Assembly: GCA_902801485.1 (NCBI GenBank)
Contig: CADCIP010000014.1
Span: forward strand, 1-64,000
DNA from: an uncultured Bacteroidales bacterium
Lineage (GTDB): Bacteria; Bacteroidota; Bacteroidia; Bacteroidales; Bacteroidaceae
Length of the DNA stretch: 64,000 nucleotides
Direction of reading: 5' to 3'
This document shows, piece after piece, positions 1 to 7,212 of the stretch. A program made the position numbers and the translations under genes. The number at the start of each line of letters is the position of its first letter. Position 1 is the first letter of the stretch. The notes beneath the pieces are model-generated. The model made no database searches. It saw nothing but the letters and a program-made list of their open reading frames with translations, and was not told the DNA's origin.

Positions 1-15
1 TTACACGTGTATAAC

Positions 16-50
16 TATCGGCTTTAACTTCTCAGGCCGCAAGGCCGATA
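16..50. repeat. Inverted repeat near the left edge
   Basis: The 7-bp arms TATCGGC (16-22) and GCCGATA (44-50) are perfect inverted copies, with a GGCCGCAAGGCC segment between them. The surrounding bases also repeat the word TTTAACTTCT. It may be the terminator of a gene lying left of the window; no clear T-run supports this, so confidence is low. Confidence 0.3.
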
Positions 51-113
51 ACTCCTTTAACTTCTTTAACTTCTCAAGAAAAATCTATTAACCTATTAAA
101 CTACTAAGCTAAG

Positions 114-212
114 ATGAAAAAAGAAACTTGGAAATTTATTATTCAGACTATTGTGGCTATCTTAACGGCCATTGCTACCAGCCTTGGTGTTACCAGCTGC
201 ATTATGAATTGA
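114..212 (+). CDS. Smalltalk family peptide (32 aa)
   Basis: This short gene encodes MKKETWKFIIQTIVAILTAI followed by ATSLGVTSCIMN. A charged start, one hydrophobic stretch (residues 8-26) and a final TSC-containing tail match the tiny Bacteroidales proteins that annotation pipelines call 'smalltalk protein'. Their function is unknown. In other genomes they usually lie between an HU-family DNA-binding protein gene and an N-acetylmuramoyl-L-alanine amidase gene. Here no amidase follows: a miniature insertion element starts 31 bp after the stop. Any HU gene would be off the left edge. The single hydrophobic segment suggests a membrane-associated or holin-like peptide, but that is inference. Confidence 0.75.
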   Translation: MKKETWKFIIQTIVAILTAIATSLGVTSCIMN

Positions 213-243
213 GAATTGAGGCGGCTTTGATTAGGCGGCTAAT

Positions 244-388
244 TATTGCTGTCCGATAAAATGTGTACCTTTGTTCATGTTATTGATGTTTTGTCGCAAA
301 AACAAAGGTAACAAAAAAGGTCGAGTTCCAAGCAAGGGACTCGGCCTTAATTCATAGGACACTCACAAACTTTTAGCGGACAGCAATA
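244..388. mobile_element. 145-bp MITE-like remnant of an IS element
   Basis: Inverted ends 244-261 and 371-388 match at 17 of 18 positions (TATTGCTGTCCG then A/C then TAAAA). On the minus strand an 11-codon reading frame (278-243) begins MNKGT, similar to the first residues I recall for Bacteroides IS4-type transposases, and then runs straight into the inverted end and stops. Upstream of that start is a hairpin (317-329 paired with 336-348, two G-T type pairs). The arrangement looks like an IS whose transposase has been deleted from just after its fifth codon to near its end. No clear target duplication is visible. The family assignment is inference. Confidence 0.6.
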
Positions 389-458
389 TTTCTTTTTCCC
401 GATTACAATTATGAGAATATACATTAAAGGCCCTTTTGGTAGGATTTTCTTTGATATA

Positions 459-490
459 TTTGGAAAATCTTTCTGTTAATCATACCTTTG
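459..490 (+). promoter_or_regulatory. Promoter of the FAD oxidoreductase gene
   Basis: TTTG at 459-462 and TACCTTTG at 483-490 are separated by 20 bp, matching the Bacteroidetes sigma consensus TTTG-N19/20-TAnnTTTG. The -7 element ends only 8 bp before the ATG at 499, so the transcript would have almost no leader. This also rules out the longer in-frame extension starting at 436. Confidence 0.7.
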
Positions 491-498
491 TCGCGAAA

Positions 499-1926
499 AT
501 GACGAAGAAAGTTATTGTAATAGGAGCTGGAGTGGCAGGATTATCAGCTGCCATCTATTCACGTCGCGCTGGCTATAGTGTAACAGTGTATGAAAAGGGT
601 AATTGCCCTGGTGGTGTTTCCACCAGTTGGGTTCGTCAAGGTTATACCTTCGACGGCGGCATTCATTGGTTAGTAGGCAGTTCTTCGCGGTTTCAGCCTT
701 TTCACAAAAGATGGCAGGAAACAGGAGCACTTCAGGAAAACAACCCTGTGATATATTCCGACCCTTTTTTTGTTTTCAAGTCAGGTGACGTTTCTCTACG
801 TCTCTGGCGCGACATAGACCAATTGATTAAGGAACTCGTATCCTTTGCTCCTGAAGACAAAAAGACTTTAAACACCCTTAAGCGTCATGTCCAGATTATA
901 GGTACTTATATGCCTGCTCCCCAGGGACCTTGGGATTTGGTTAAGATGGTAATAAGACTTCCCCTCTTTGTTTCACTGTTGATTTATCTACTGCGCACTT
1001 CGACAAGAAAATATACAGAGCGTTTCAGTAACCCAACCGTTAGAGAAATGCTTTCTGCCATACTGAACCCAGATCAAAATGCACTTTCTATTATCGCTAC
1101 TTTGACAGGGTACACGATGGGAGACAATGGATTCCCTTTAGGGGGCTCGCGTCGTTTGGCTGATAACATGGAGCAGACCGCATTGAAAGCCGGCTGTCAG
1201 TTTTTCTATCGAAGCAAAGTGGAGAAAATATGCATAGAAGATGGAAGTGTAAAAGGTGTATGGGTGAATAACACTTTTCAGAAAGCAGAGCATGTGATTG
1301 TAGCAATGGACACCTGCACAGCCCTGCAGACACTTCTTGAAAAACCACTTCACGAGAGATGGGCGAGAAAACTACAAAAAGGCACGGACTCTGAACATTG
1401 CTCGTTGCTTTCATTAGGCATCAAGAAGGACCTCAGCTATTTGCCTTCCGTTATGCGTATCCACCTAAAAGAATCCGTGAAGATGGCCGGACACGAATAC
1501 AGCACTCTATGGGTTTATCATTACAGTAGTCAGGAAGGATATGTCCCAAAGGGATGTTCATCGCTGACAATTCTATTCCAAGGTGATACATACGACTACT
1601 GGAAGAAAGCCAAAGAAGACGACACATACGTAGCTAAGAAAAAAACTTTTACACAGAAGGCAACACAATTGCTTGAGAACTATCTGCCTGAAATTGTAGG
1701 TAATATCGCTGTAACCGACCTTGCAACGCCTATTACGTATGAACGATATTGTGGCTGCTATAGAGGTGGATATATGGGTATTTGGCATGCCAAGACGCTC
1801 CCACCACGCGTTCCCGCCAAAAGTAGCACCATACGCGGCCTTCATTTTGCCGGAATGAGAACCTTTATGTCTGGTGGCCTGCCTATAGCCGTGCAGAGCG
1901 GCTATTATGCTGCAAAATCAATCTGA
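499..1926 (+). CDS. Phytoene desaturase / RetSat-like FAD-dependent oxidoreductase
   Basis: The 475-residue protein starts MTKKVIVIGAGVAGLSAA, an N-terminal dinucleotide-binding fold (GxGxxGLxxA) for FAD, followed by an acidic-end strand (VYEKG) and PGG. Length and layout fit the NAD(P)-binding/amine-oxidase-like group that includes CrtI desaturases and all-trans-retinol 13,14-reductases. The C-terminal segment with GLHFAGMRTFMSGGLPIAVQ is the second FAD contact of this family. Substrate cannot be told from sequence; many Bacteroidales have such a gene without a carotenoid cluster, and no crtB or crtE lies nearby. The ATG at 499 is chosen over an in-frame start at 436 because the promoter -7 element lies between them. 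It stands alone on the plus strand and converges with the lipoprotein gene downstream. Confidence 0.75.
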   Translation: MTKKVIVIGAGVAGLSAAIYSRRAGYSVTVYEKGNCPGGVSTSWVRQGYTFDGGIHWLVGSSSRFQPFHKRWQETGALQENNPVIYSDPFFVFKSGDVSLRLWRDIDQLIKELVSFAPEDKKTLNTLKRHVQIIGTYMPAPQGPWDLVKMVIRLPLFVSLLIYLLRTSTRKYTERFSNPTVREMLSAILNPDQNALSIIATLTGYTMGDNGFPLGGSRRLADNMEQTALKAGCQFFYRSKVEKICIEDGSVKGVWVNNTFQKAEHVIVAMDTCTALQTLLEKPLHERWARKLQKGTDSEHCSLLSLGIKKDLSYLPSVMRIHLKESVKMAGHEYSTLWVYHYSSQEGYVPKGCSSLTILFQGDTYDYWKKAKEDDTYVAKKKTFTQKATQLLENYLPEIVGNIAVTDLATPITYERYCGCYRGGYMGIWHAKTLPPRVPAKSSTIRGLHFAGMRTFMSGGLPIAVQSGYYAAKSI

Positions 1927-2028
1927 TTAAAATAATAAAGGATAATTGTAAAAGGATAATTGAAAAAGGGAAAAAGGAAAAAAGATCTTTACTCGGTAAT
2001 CTGAGGATTAGCAGTTTCATCAGAGTAA

Positions 2029-2955
2029 TTAACGGGTCACTTTTTTACCATCTATAAAATAAACACCGTGGGGCAGTCCTGCGGCGTTTTTTGTACCCCT
2101 CACCTTCTTCCCATCGAGGGTATATATTCCCTTCCCTATTATTGTTTCTTCCGATGAAATGGCAGAATTTATGTGTGTGGTACTTTCCGTCACCTCTATC
2201 TGGCAAGCCAGGTTTATGGCTTTGTTCTCGACGAGGGAGTTGCTGACCGTTCCAACGTGGAAAATACGCGAATCCTTGGCATCTGTGTAACTGTTGTATT
2301 TGTCTATACCGGCATCGTCCTCTTCATCACCTCCAACAAAGTCGATGGTGTATTTGCCCGGCTTGGCATCCTCAGGAATGGTTACCAGAAAGGTAATCCT
2401 GATGGAATCACACCCGTTGCGCCAACAGGCCGAGATATTCTTAGGTACTTTCTTCTGACTCTGGAATCCGTGCCACGTATATTTGCTTTTCTTGAAGGCT
2501 GCATTGCAGAACTCAGTCAACTTATCGCAACTCACCATATTGTGCTGACTGTTCACTTTGCTTCCGTCGCTGTAATACACCCAGTTCTCGGCAAACTGCT
2601 GATGAGCCCCTTTGGGAACGGTTACTTCCCATCCTTCCGGCACACGGATGCCGGCATACGACCAGTCGGTAACAAAGTTCTGTGTACTGGAGCCATCGTC
2701 CACAACGGTAAAGCTTACCTCGATGGTAGAACCTGCTTCCGCAATCTTAGGTGCCGTAGTCCTGATAATCTTATAACAGGATGTCAGCAAAAGCATAGCT
2801 AAAACCAAGCCCCCCACCAACCTTTTGCCCTCCTTCGCGAATAGGGATTCGCTCACCTTTGTGGGGCCGTAGCCACATTCAGTGGCTACTCTAAAGACCC
2901 CAGTCGCCCCGGGGAGGGAGGCTTTTTTATTTTGGTTAGATTTATGCATCGTCAT
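2029..2955 (-). CDS. Secreted lipoprotein with repeat-expanded signal peptide
   Basis: The 308-residue product starts MTMHKSNQNKK and has a lipobox LLTSC at about residues 51-55, unusually far from the start. The distance comes from a 116-bp GC-rich palindromic repeat (2808-2923) that encodes about residues 12-48, with PGATG, TECG and GPTK in it. It also supplies the start of the hydrophobic stretch. The mature part looks like beta-sandwich repeats (EVSFTVVDDGSS, RITFLVTIPEDAKPG) with no family I recognise. The C-terminus (GIYTLDGKKV, then GVYFIDGKKVTR) is the short Prevotella-type tail resembling type A sorting domains of the type IX secretion system. A lipobox plus such a tail is an odd combination. 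It is the last gene of the minus-strand operon that starts at the CPBP protease. Confidence 0.6.
   Translation of the reverse strand: MTMHKSNQNKKASLPGATGVFRVATECGYGPTKVSESLFAKEGKRLVGGLVLAMLLLTSCYKIIRTTAPKIAEAGSTIEVSFTVVDDGSSTQNFVTDWSYAGIRVPEGWEVTVPKGAHQQFAENWVYYSDGSKVNSQHNMVSCDKLTEFCNAAFKKSKYTWHGFQSQKKVPKNISACWRNGCDSIRITFLVTIPEDAKPGKYTIDFVGGDEEDDAGIDKYNSYTDAKDSRIFHVGTVSNSLVENKAINLACQIEVTESTTHINSAISSEETIIGKGIYTLDGKKVRGTKNAAGLPHGVYFIDGKKVTR
2808..2923 (-). repeat. GC palindromic repeat, long form, copy 1 (in coding sequence)
   Basis: Read on the minus strand this 116-bp unit aligns along its whole length with copies at 15256-15372 and 28270-28384. It has two inner hairpins: GTAGCCAC (2869-2876) with GTGGCTAC (2882-2889), and GCGAAT (2837-2842) with ATTCGC (2847-2852). 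Both stems are perfect although their bases differ from the other copies. Confidence 0.85.
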
Positions 2956-2973
2956 CTTATTTGTTCTTTGTTT

Positions 2974-3009
2974 TCCCCTCCTCCTCGGGGGAGGGTAAGG
3001 GAGGGGGCT
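2974..3009 (-). repeat. GC palindromic repeat, short form
   Basis: The unit has a hairpin CCCCTCCTCCTCGGGGGAGGG followed by an AGGGAGGGGGCT end. It separates the lipoprotein and beta-propeller genes. Its outer AG forms part of the TAG stop codon (3008-3010) of the beta-propeller gene. Confidence 0.8.
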
Positions 3010-4336
3010 AATTTTCAAACACCGCTTTCCAATTATACACTCTGAAGAAGAAAGGACGATAGAAGTCTGCTGACCCTTGAGCATTGAAATTATCACTAAA
3101 TTCTTTGCAGTCGGTATTGGTGGAAAAGACCAGCTCACCTTCGCGCGAGAGAGTCTGGTGCAGGTGCGGCATGTAGAAATGCTGATATGTTCGAGTTCCT
3201 TTCTTGTCCAACACCCAAGGCATTGTCCACAGCTGGTGGCATTCCTCGAACGGTCCCCAGGGATTCTTGCTGCGCATGATGTACAACTGTTTACCAAACA
3301 CAAAGCCCTGTGCAGTCATGTAGTAGTAATCTCCGTCTTTAAAGACCCATGCAGTAGAAACAGATCGGCTTGAGATGGCAGAGCGGTTCACCTCGGCTGC
3401 TGTCGGATAGGTCTTCTGCCAACGAAAAACACCCTTTTCATCGGCAATATAGTATTCCCAAGGTGAACGCAGATCGTGTGTTTGGGCACGTGCGACCACA
3501 GGCGATGAGGTGTTCAAGGCATCGTTTGGGTTCTTCTTGTATTGGTTGCAGGAATACAGGTAGGTATGGCCGTCTTCATCCTCCCATAGTGTCTGACCGT
3601 AGCCTATGGGATCTTTCTCGAAAAAGTTGTGATCCACACTCAATAGCTTCAGATATGTATCATCGCCGGGGTTTCCTTCGAGCGAATAGATGGCCAAGGC
3701 ACGGTTATCGTTCTGCATCAGATTTTCCGTACCGTTATAGACACCCGCCCAAAGCATCTGCAGCTGTCCATCTACTACTGTTGCATCTCCGGCCCAATAT
3801 AGCCATTGCTGATCTATCTCGCCTGCTTTTATCTGCGCCTCGGTCTTTTCGCCCTTAGGATGACGCAGGTGCGTACGGCATGTACCTTGCGACTTGTTAA
3901 TCCAGTCGGCTAACCATACCAGATTGCTGCTCTTTGTTCCGGGCAGTCCATCCTCACCGGGTGTCTGAACCATAATGCTGTTGCGCGGGAAGGTACAGTT
4001 TCCGCGTGCTCGGGTGCTGCTGTTGACAACGCCGTAGAAACTGTCGTTGAACGACCAGAACACATTGCCGTCGGGCAGCATGGTAGTCTGCACACCGTCG
4101 CCTCCGTTCCAGCCTCGGGTACGGGTAAAGAGGGCATCGTACAGTTTATCCTTATAAACGTAAACGTTGTGATTGGCGTTGTTGTGAGGTAAGTACTCCA
4201 ACTTCCATTCGTCTTTAACCGATGGAACGGGCCATTTCAGCGTATCAGCCTCCACCTCATGCGTCAGGTCCTGGGCATGGACATAAAAAGCAATACTACT
4301 GGTCAGAAGAGTCAGGAGAAGTTTGGAAAAATTCAT
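3008..4336 (-). CDS. Secreted beta-propeller-like protein (DUF5005/DUF4185-like)
   Basis: The 442-residue protein has a clear signal peptide (MNFSKLLLTLLTSSIAFYVHA, cleavage before Q22). The rest has repeated W/Y-rich strands with aspartates (FWSFNDSFYG, WAGDATVVDG, LLWAGVYNG-like, AWVFKDGDYYYMTAQ). These look like a five-bladed propeller of the glycoside hydrolase 43/DUF5005/DUF4185 type. I cannot assign a catalytic triad. The start overlaps the end of the ferredoxin-nitroreductase gene by 41 bp, so the two are probably translated from one message. A glycan-binding or glycan-cleaving role outside the cell is inference. The stop codon sits on the edge of a GC repeat. Confidence 0.55.
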   Translation of the reverse strand: MNFSKLLLTLLTSSIAFYVHAQDLTHEVEADTLKWPVPSVKDEWKLEYLPHNNANHNVYVYKDKLYDALFTRTRGWNGGDGVQTTMLPDGNVFWSFNDSFYGVVNSSTRARGNCTFPRNSIMVQTPGEDGLPGTKSSNLVWLADWINKSQGTCRTHLRHPKGEKTEAQIKAGEIDQQWLYWAGDATVVDGQLQMLWAGVYNGTENLMQNDNRALAIYSLEGNPGDDTYLKLLSVDHNFFEKDPIGYGQTLWEDEDGHTYLYSCNQYKKNPNDALNTSSPVVARAQTHDLRSPWEYYIADEKGVFRWQKTYPTAAEVNRSAISSRSVSTAWVFKDGDYYYMTAQGFVFGKQLYIMRSKNPWGPFEECHQLWTMPWVLDKKGTRTYQHFYMPHLHQTLSREGELVFSTNTDCKEFSDNFNAQGSADFYRPFFFRVYNWKAVFEN

Positions 4337-5192
4337 GCTGATATGGATTCTTAGGTTTATCTGAATAGTTTGGATAATAGAATGCTGGCATACCTAAAGC
4401 CATCAGCGCGTATAGCTTGTGGTTCTTAGGTAAATGAAGCAGGCGTTCTGTCTTCTTGCGTCCCATATTTTTGAACGCCATCTGCACCAGGCCCATATAT
4501 ATTTGCGAAACACCATGAGCTTCTGCCATCAACGAAGCATTCTGGTAAGCCAGGTTACAGTCTTGCCAGCCGAAGTCGTACCCCTTAGGGGCACAGAACG
4601 CCAGCAACGCTGTTCCGTTACAGGTGCACGGACGCTTCCCTTCGCGCCACTTACGTTCAAATCGGTAGAGTTCTGCGGCTTCGTTGTATAGGTCTCTTAG
4701 GAACAGTTTGGTTAGCGGACGTAAAACGGGCGACATCAGTATGCCGGCCAGACGCAGGAAGAACTTCATGGTGGTATCCTCCACCGCCTGTATGTCCTCG
4801 CCTAGCAGGACCGTTACGACCACCTTTCTGGAATTCTCTGCGGTAGGAGCCGTGTAAGCAGCTTCTATGATATCCGAAAGGGATTCTATGGGAATAGGAG
4901 CAGGTGTAATCGTGCGGTTGGAACGTCTGCTCTTCATCAGTTCCATCAGAGATTCAGGCGATGGAATGGACTCTTTTTTAATACGGTGAATATGCTCGGC
5001 AGGGAAGTCGGAATGCCGGATGGCTGAAGCCTCGCACACATCCACGCAGTGGCCGCACTGGATGCAGTTCCTGGCTTTGCGAACCACAGGCACTTCACCC
5101 TTCTCTTGAGTATAGACAGCTGAAGGACATACGCGGGCACACCGTCCGCAACGCTTACAAGCATCAGCGTTGATAATTATCTCCCGTCTCAT
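4296..5192 (-). CDS. Ferredoxin-nitroreductase fusion protein
   Basis: Residues 1-60 hold two 4Fe-4S cluster motifs (CKRCGRCARVCP and CIQCGHCVDVCE). Residues from about 80 form a nitroreductase-family FMN domain beginning MELMKSRRSNRTI with TAPTAENSRKV. This two-domain arrangement is common in anaerobes and is expected to reduce quinone-like or nitro compounds using ferredoxin-type electrons in the cytoplasm. The ATG at 5192 is preferred over the in-frame TTG at 5195. It overlaps the CPBP gene upstream by 29 bp and the beta-propeller gene downstream by 41 bp, showing a tight operon. The physiological substrate is unknown. Confidence 0.85.
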   Translation of the reverse strand: MRREIIINADACKRCGRCARVCPSAVYTQEKGEVPVVRKARNCIQCGHCVDVCEASAIRHSDFPAEHIHRIKKESIPSPESLMELMKSRRSNRTITPAPIPIESLSDIIEAAYTAPTAENSRKVVVTVLLGEDIQAVEDTTMKFFLRLAGILMSPVLRPLTKLFLRDLYNEAAELYRFERKWREGKRPCTCNGTALLAFCAPKGYDFGWQDCNLAYQNASLMAEAHGVSQIYMGLVQMAFKNMGRKKTERLLHLPKNHKLYALMALGMPAFYYPNYSDKPKNPYQHEFFQTSPDSSDQ

Positions 5193-5979
5193 CAAATTCT
5201 GTAAATTCCTTAACTACTTTTTTATCCCAGAACTTGGTCAGCAAATAAGCACATCCTGCAAAGCCGACAATGATGCAAACGCCGGCAACCACCTTGCCGC
5301 CAACCCATTCCACCATGCTGAATTCTTTCACCTTATCGCCCAGCACATTTACTTCAAACATAGCGAAGGAATTGTTAAGAATGTGAATGATACTTGTCAG
5401 TACAATGTTTCCCGTCTTAGCATAGATAACGCCAAAAATAACACCCATCAGTATGGCAAAAGGCACCTGTGCCGGATTAAAGTGGATGATACCAAACAGG
5501 ATGGAAGAGATACAGATGGCACGCCAAGGGGAAGAGCCGTTGCGCATCAGATGACCGCAAATACCCTCGCGGAATACCAGTTCCTCGACAATAGGGCCGA
5601 TTATTGCAACACCCAATAAGCCCCAGATATTATTAGCAAGCCCCAACATCACATCCTCAATCATGTTGGGCAAATTCATAATCTCAGAGAGCAAATCGCC
5701 TGCAAAAATACACATTACAGCAGCAACGAAAGCTATCAGACTCCACTTTAGACTGGAATTATAGCACAGGAATGTTTCAGGGAACTCAATTATTTTCAGG
5801 GCTTTCCAGCAAATCAGAAAGGTTATTATATCAGCAATAATAATTGCCAATGCCATCATGGTAAACATGGTTGGATCTGTGGGTCTGATGCCCAAAATCG
5901 CCATAGGAATTGTCACTATTACACCAACCAGTGCCTGTAAAATACAGAACGCGAGTACTGCCAAAAGAACTTTTTTCAT
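5164..5979 (-). CDS. CPBP-family intramembrane glutamic protease
   Basis: A 271-residue membrane protein with about seven or eight hydrophobic helices. The catalytic signature of the CAAX protease and bacteriocin-processing (CPBP/ABI) family is complete: VEELVFREG (EExxxR), LFGIIHFNP (FxxxH) and HILNN (HxxxN). These enzymes cut proteins within the membrane; in Bacteroidetes the substrate is usually unknown. It is the first gene of a four-gene minus-strand operon with the promoter just upstream. Confidence 0.85.
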   Translation of the reverse strand: MKKVLLAVLAFCILQALVGVIVTIPMAILGIRPTDPTMFTMMALAIIIADIITFLICWKALKIIEFPETFLCYNSSLKWSLIAFVAAVMCIFAGDLLSEIMNLPNMIEDVMLGLANNIWGLLGVAIIGPIVEELVFREGICGHLMRNGSSPWRAICISSILFGIIHFNPAQVPFAILMGVIFGVIYAKTGNIVLTSIIHILNNSFAMFEVNVLGDKVKEFSMVEWVGGKVVAGVCIIVGFAGCAYLLTKFWDKKVVKEFTEFDETGDNYQR

Positions 5980-6013
5980 ATCCTTTTCTGTGTTAAATTA
6001 ATTATTCCGACTG

Positions 6014-6044
6014 CAAATATATTGTTTTTTTTGTTCCGGACAAC
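6014..6044 (-). promoter_or_regulatory. Promoter of the CPBP operon
   Basis: On the minus strand GTTG (6044-6041) and TATATTTG (6021-6014) are 19 bp apart. The -7 box ends 34 bp before the CPBP start codon. Confidence 0.6.
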
Positions 6045-6050
6045 AAAAAA

Positions 6051-6192
6051 GTCGAACTTACTTTCGCTCGAGAATAAAAATTATTTTGTATTCTTCTCGC
6101 TTACTCGTAAAATTGACTGGCGTCGAACTTACTTTCGCTCGAGAATAAAAATAAAACCTTTTTTATTTTGTATTCTTCTCGCTTACTCGTAA
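6051..6192 (+). repeat. Tandem duplication of a promoter module before nanA
   Basis: A 60-71 bp block occurs twice (6051-6110 and 6122-6192). Each begins GTCGAACTTACTTTCGCTCG and ends CTCGCTTACTCGTAA. The inner part is an imperfect palindrome (CGAGAATA against TATTCTTCTCG). Each block carries a -33 TTTG, and the bases after it form a -7 box: TAAAATTG (weak, 6108-6115) for the first and TAACTTTG (6190-6197) for the second. A related inverted 21-mer lies after nanS at 9351-9371. Confidence 0.75.
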
Positions 6193-6197
6193 CTTTG
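6167..6197 (+). promoter_or_regulatory. Promoter of nanA-nanS
   Basis: TTTG at 6167-6170 and TAACTTTG at 6190-6197 are 19 bp apart, an exact match to the Bacteroidetes consensus. The leader would be about 40 bp. A weaker copy lies at 6085-6115 in the upstream duplicate. No Shine-Dalgarno sequence precedes the ATG at 6241. Confidence 0.75.
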
Positions 6198-6240
6198 TCC
6201 TTCGAAAAAGAGAAAAAACTGACAAACTAAACGAATTATC

Positions 6241-7158
6241 ATGGAAAAGATTATCGGTCTTATTGATGCACCTTTTACGCCATTCTACGAGAACGGCGAT
6301 GTGAACCTGGAACCCATCCCAGCCTATGCAAAAATGCTACAGAAGAACGGGTTGAAAGGAGTTTTTATAAACGGCAGCAGTGGCGAAGGGTATATGCTTT
6401 CTCCCGAGGAGCGCATGCAGTTGGCAGAGGCTTGGATGGCGGCTGCACCGGAAGGATTCAAGGTGATTGTGCATGTGGGCAGCTGTTGTGTTCGCGAAAG
6501 CAGAAAGCTTGCCGAGCACGCCCAAAAGATCGGAGCCTGGGGCATTGGCGCTATGGCACCGCCTTTCCCGAAAATCGGTCGTATAGAGGAACTGGTGAAG
6601 TACTGCGAGGAGATTGCCGCAGGCGCACCTGCCCTACCCTTCTATTTCTACCACATCCCTGCCTTCAACGGAGCCTTCCTGCCTATGGTAGAGTTCCTCA
6701 AGGCTGTTGACGGACGCATCCCTAACTTTGCAGGCATCAAGTACACCTTCGAGAGTCTGTACGAATATAACCAGTGCCGACTTTACAAAGATGGCAAGTA
6801 CGACATGCTGCACGGTCAGGATGAAACCATCCTACCCTGTTTGGCTATGGGTGGAGCACGAGGCGGCATAGGTGGAACTACCAATTATAATGGCAAGAAT
6901 CTGGTGGGAATCATCGAGGCGTGGAACAAGGGAGATTTGGAGTCGGCACGTGCCTTGCAGAACTACAGCCAAGAGGTTATAAACATTATCTGCCACTTCC
7001 GCGGCAATATCGTGGGTGGCAAACGTATCATGAAACTCATTGGCCTGGACCTTGGTCCCAACCGTACCCCGTTCCAAAACATTACGCCCGAGGAAGAAAT
7101 ACAGCTTAAAAAAGAGTTGGACGAGATTGGCTTCTTCCAGCATTGCAACATCCTTTAA
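6241..7158 (+). CDS. nanA: N-acetylneuraminate lyase
   Basis: This 305-residue TIM-barrel enzyme splits N-acetylneuraminate into N-acetylmannosamine and pyruvate in the cytoplasm. The class I aldolase marks are present: GSSGE at 45-49 (pyruvate carboxylate site), Tyr137 in YHIP (proton relay), and the Schiff-base Lys167 in GIKYT, near the positions known from E. coli NanA. Length is normal. A sialate O-acetylesterase gene follows after 54 bp and would be on the same message. The remaining steps (entry, anomer conversion, epimerisation to N-acetylglucosamine) are encoded at 14.9-18.8 kb. In Bacteroides fragilis the functional equivalent is called NanL. Confidence 0.93.
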   Translation: MEKIIGLIDAPFTPFYENGDVNLEPIPAYAKMLQKNGLKGVFINGSSGEGYMLSPEERMQLAEAWMAAAPEGFKVIVHVGSCCVRESRKLAEHAQKIGAWGIGAMAPPFPKIGRIEELVKYCEEIAAGAPALPFYFYHIPAFNGAFLPMVEFLKAVDGRIPNFAGIKYTFESLYEYNQCRLYKDGKYDMLHGQDETILPCLAMGGARGGIGGTTNYNGKNLVGIIEAWNKGDLESARALQNYSQEVINIICHFRGNIVGGKRIMKLIGLDLGPNRTPFQNITPEEEIQLKKELDEIGFFQHCNIL

Positions 7159-7212
7159 ATGAAGAATCGGTTATCGGAACAACCAACTCGTTAACTTGTT
7201 AACTCAAAAAGA

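Noticed and set aside
436..498. N-terminal extension of the FAD oxidoreductase
   Set aside because: The promoter lies inside this stretch and the dinucleotide fold begins right after the ATG at 499.
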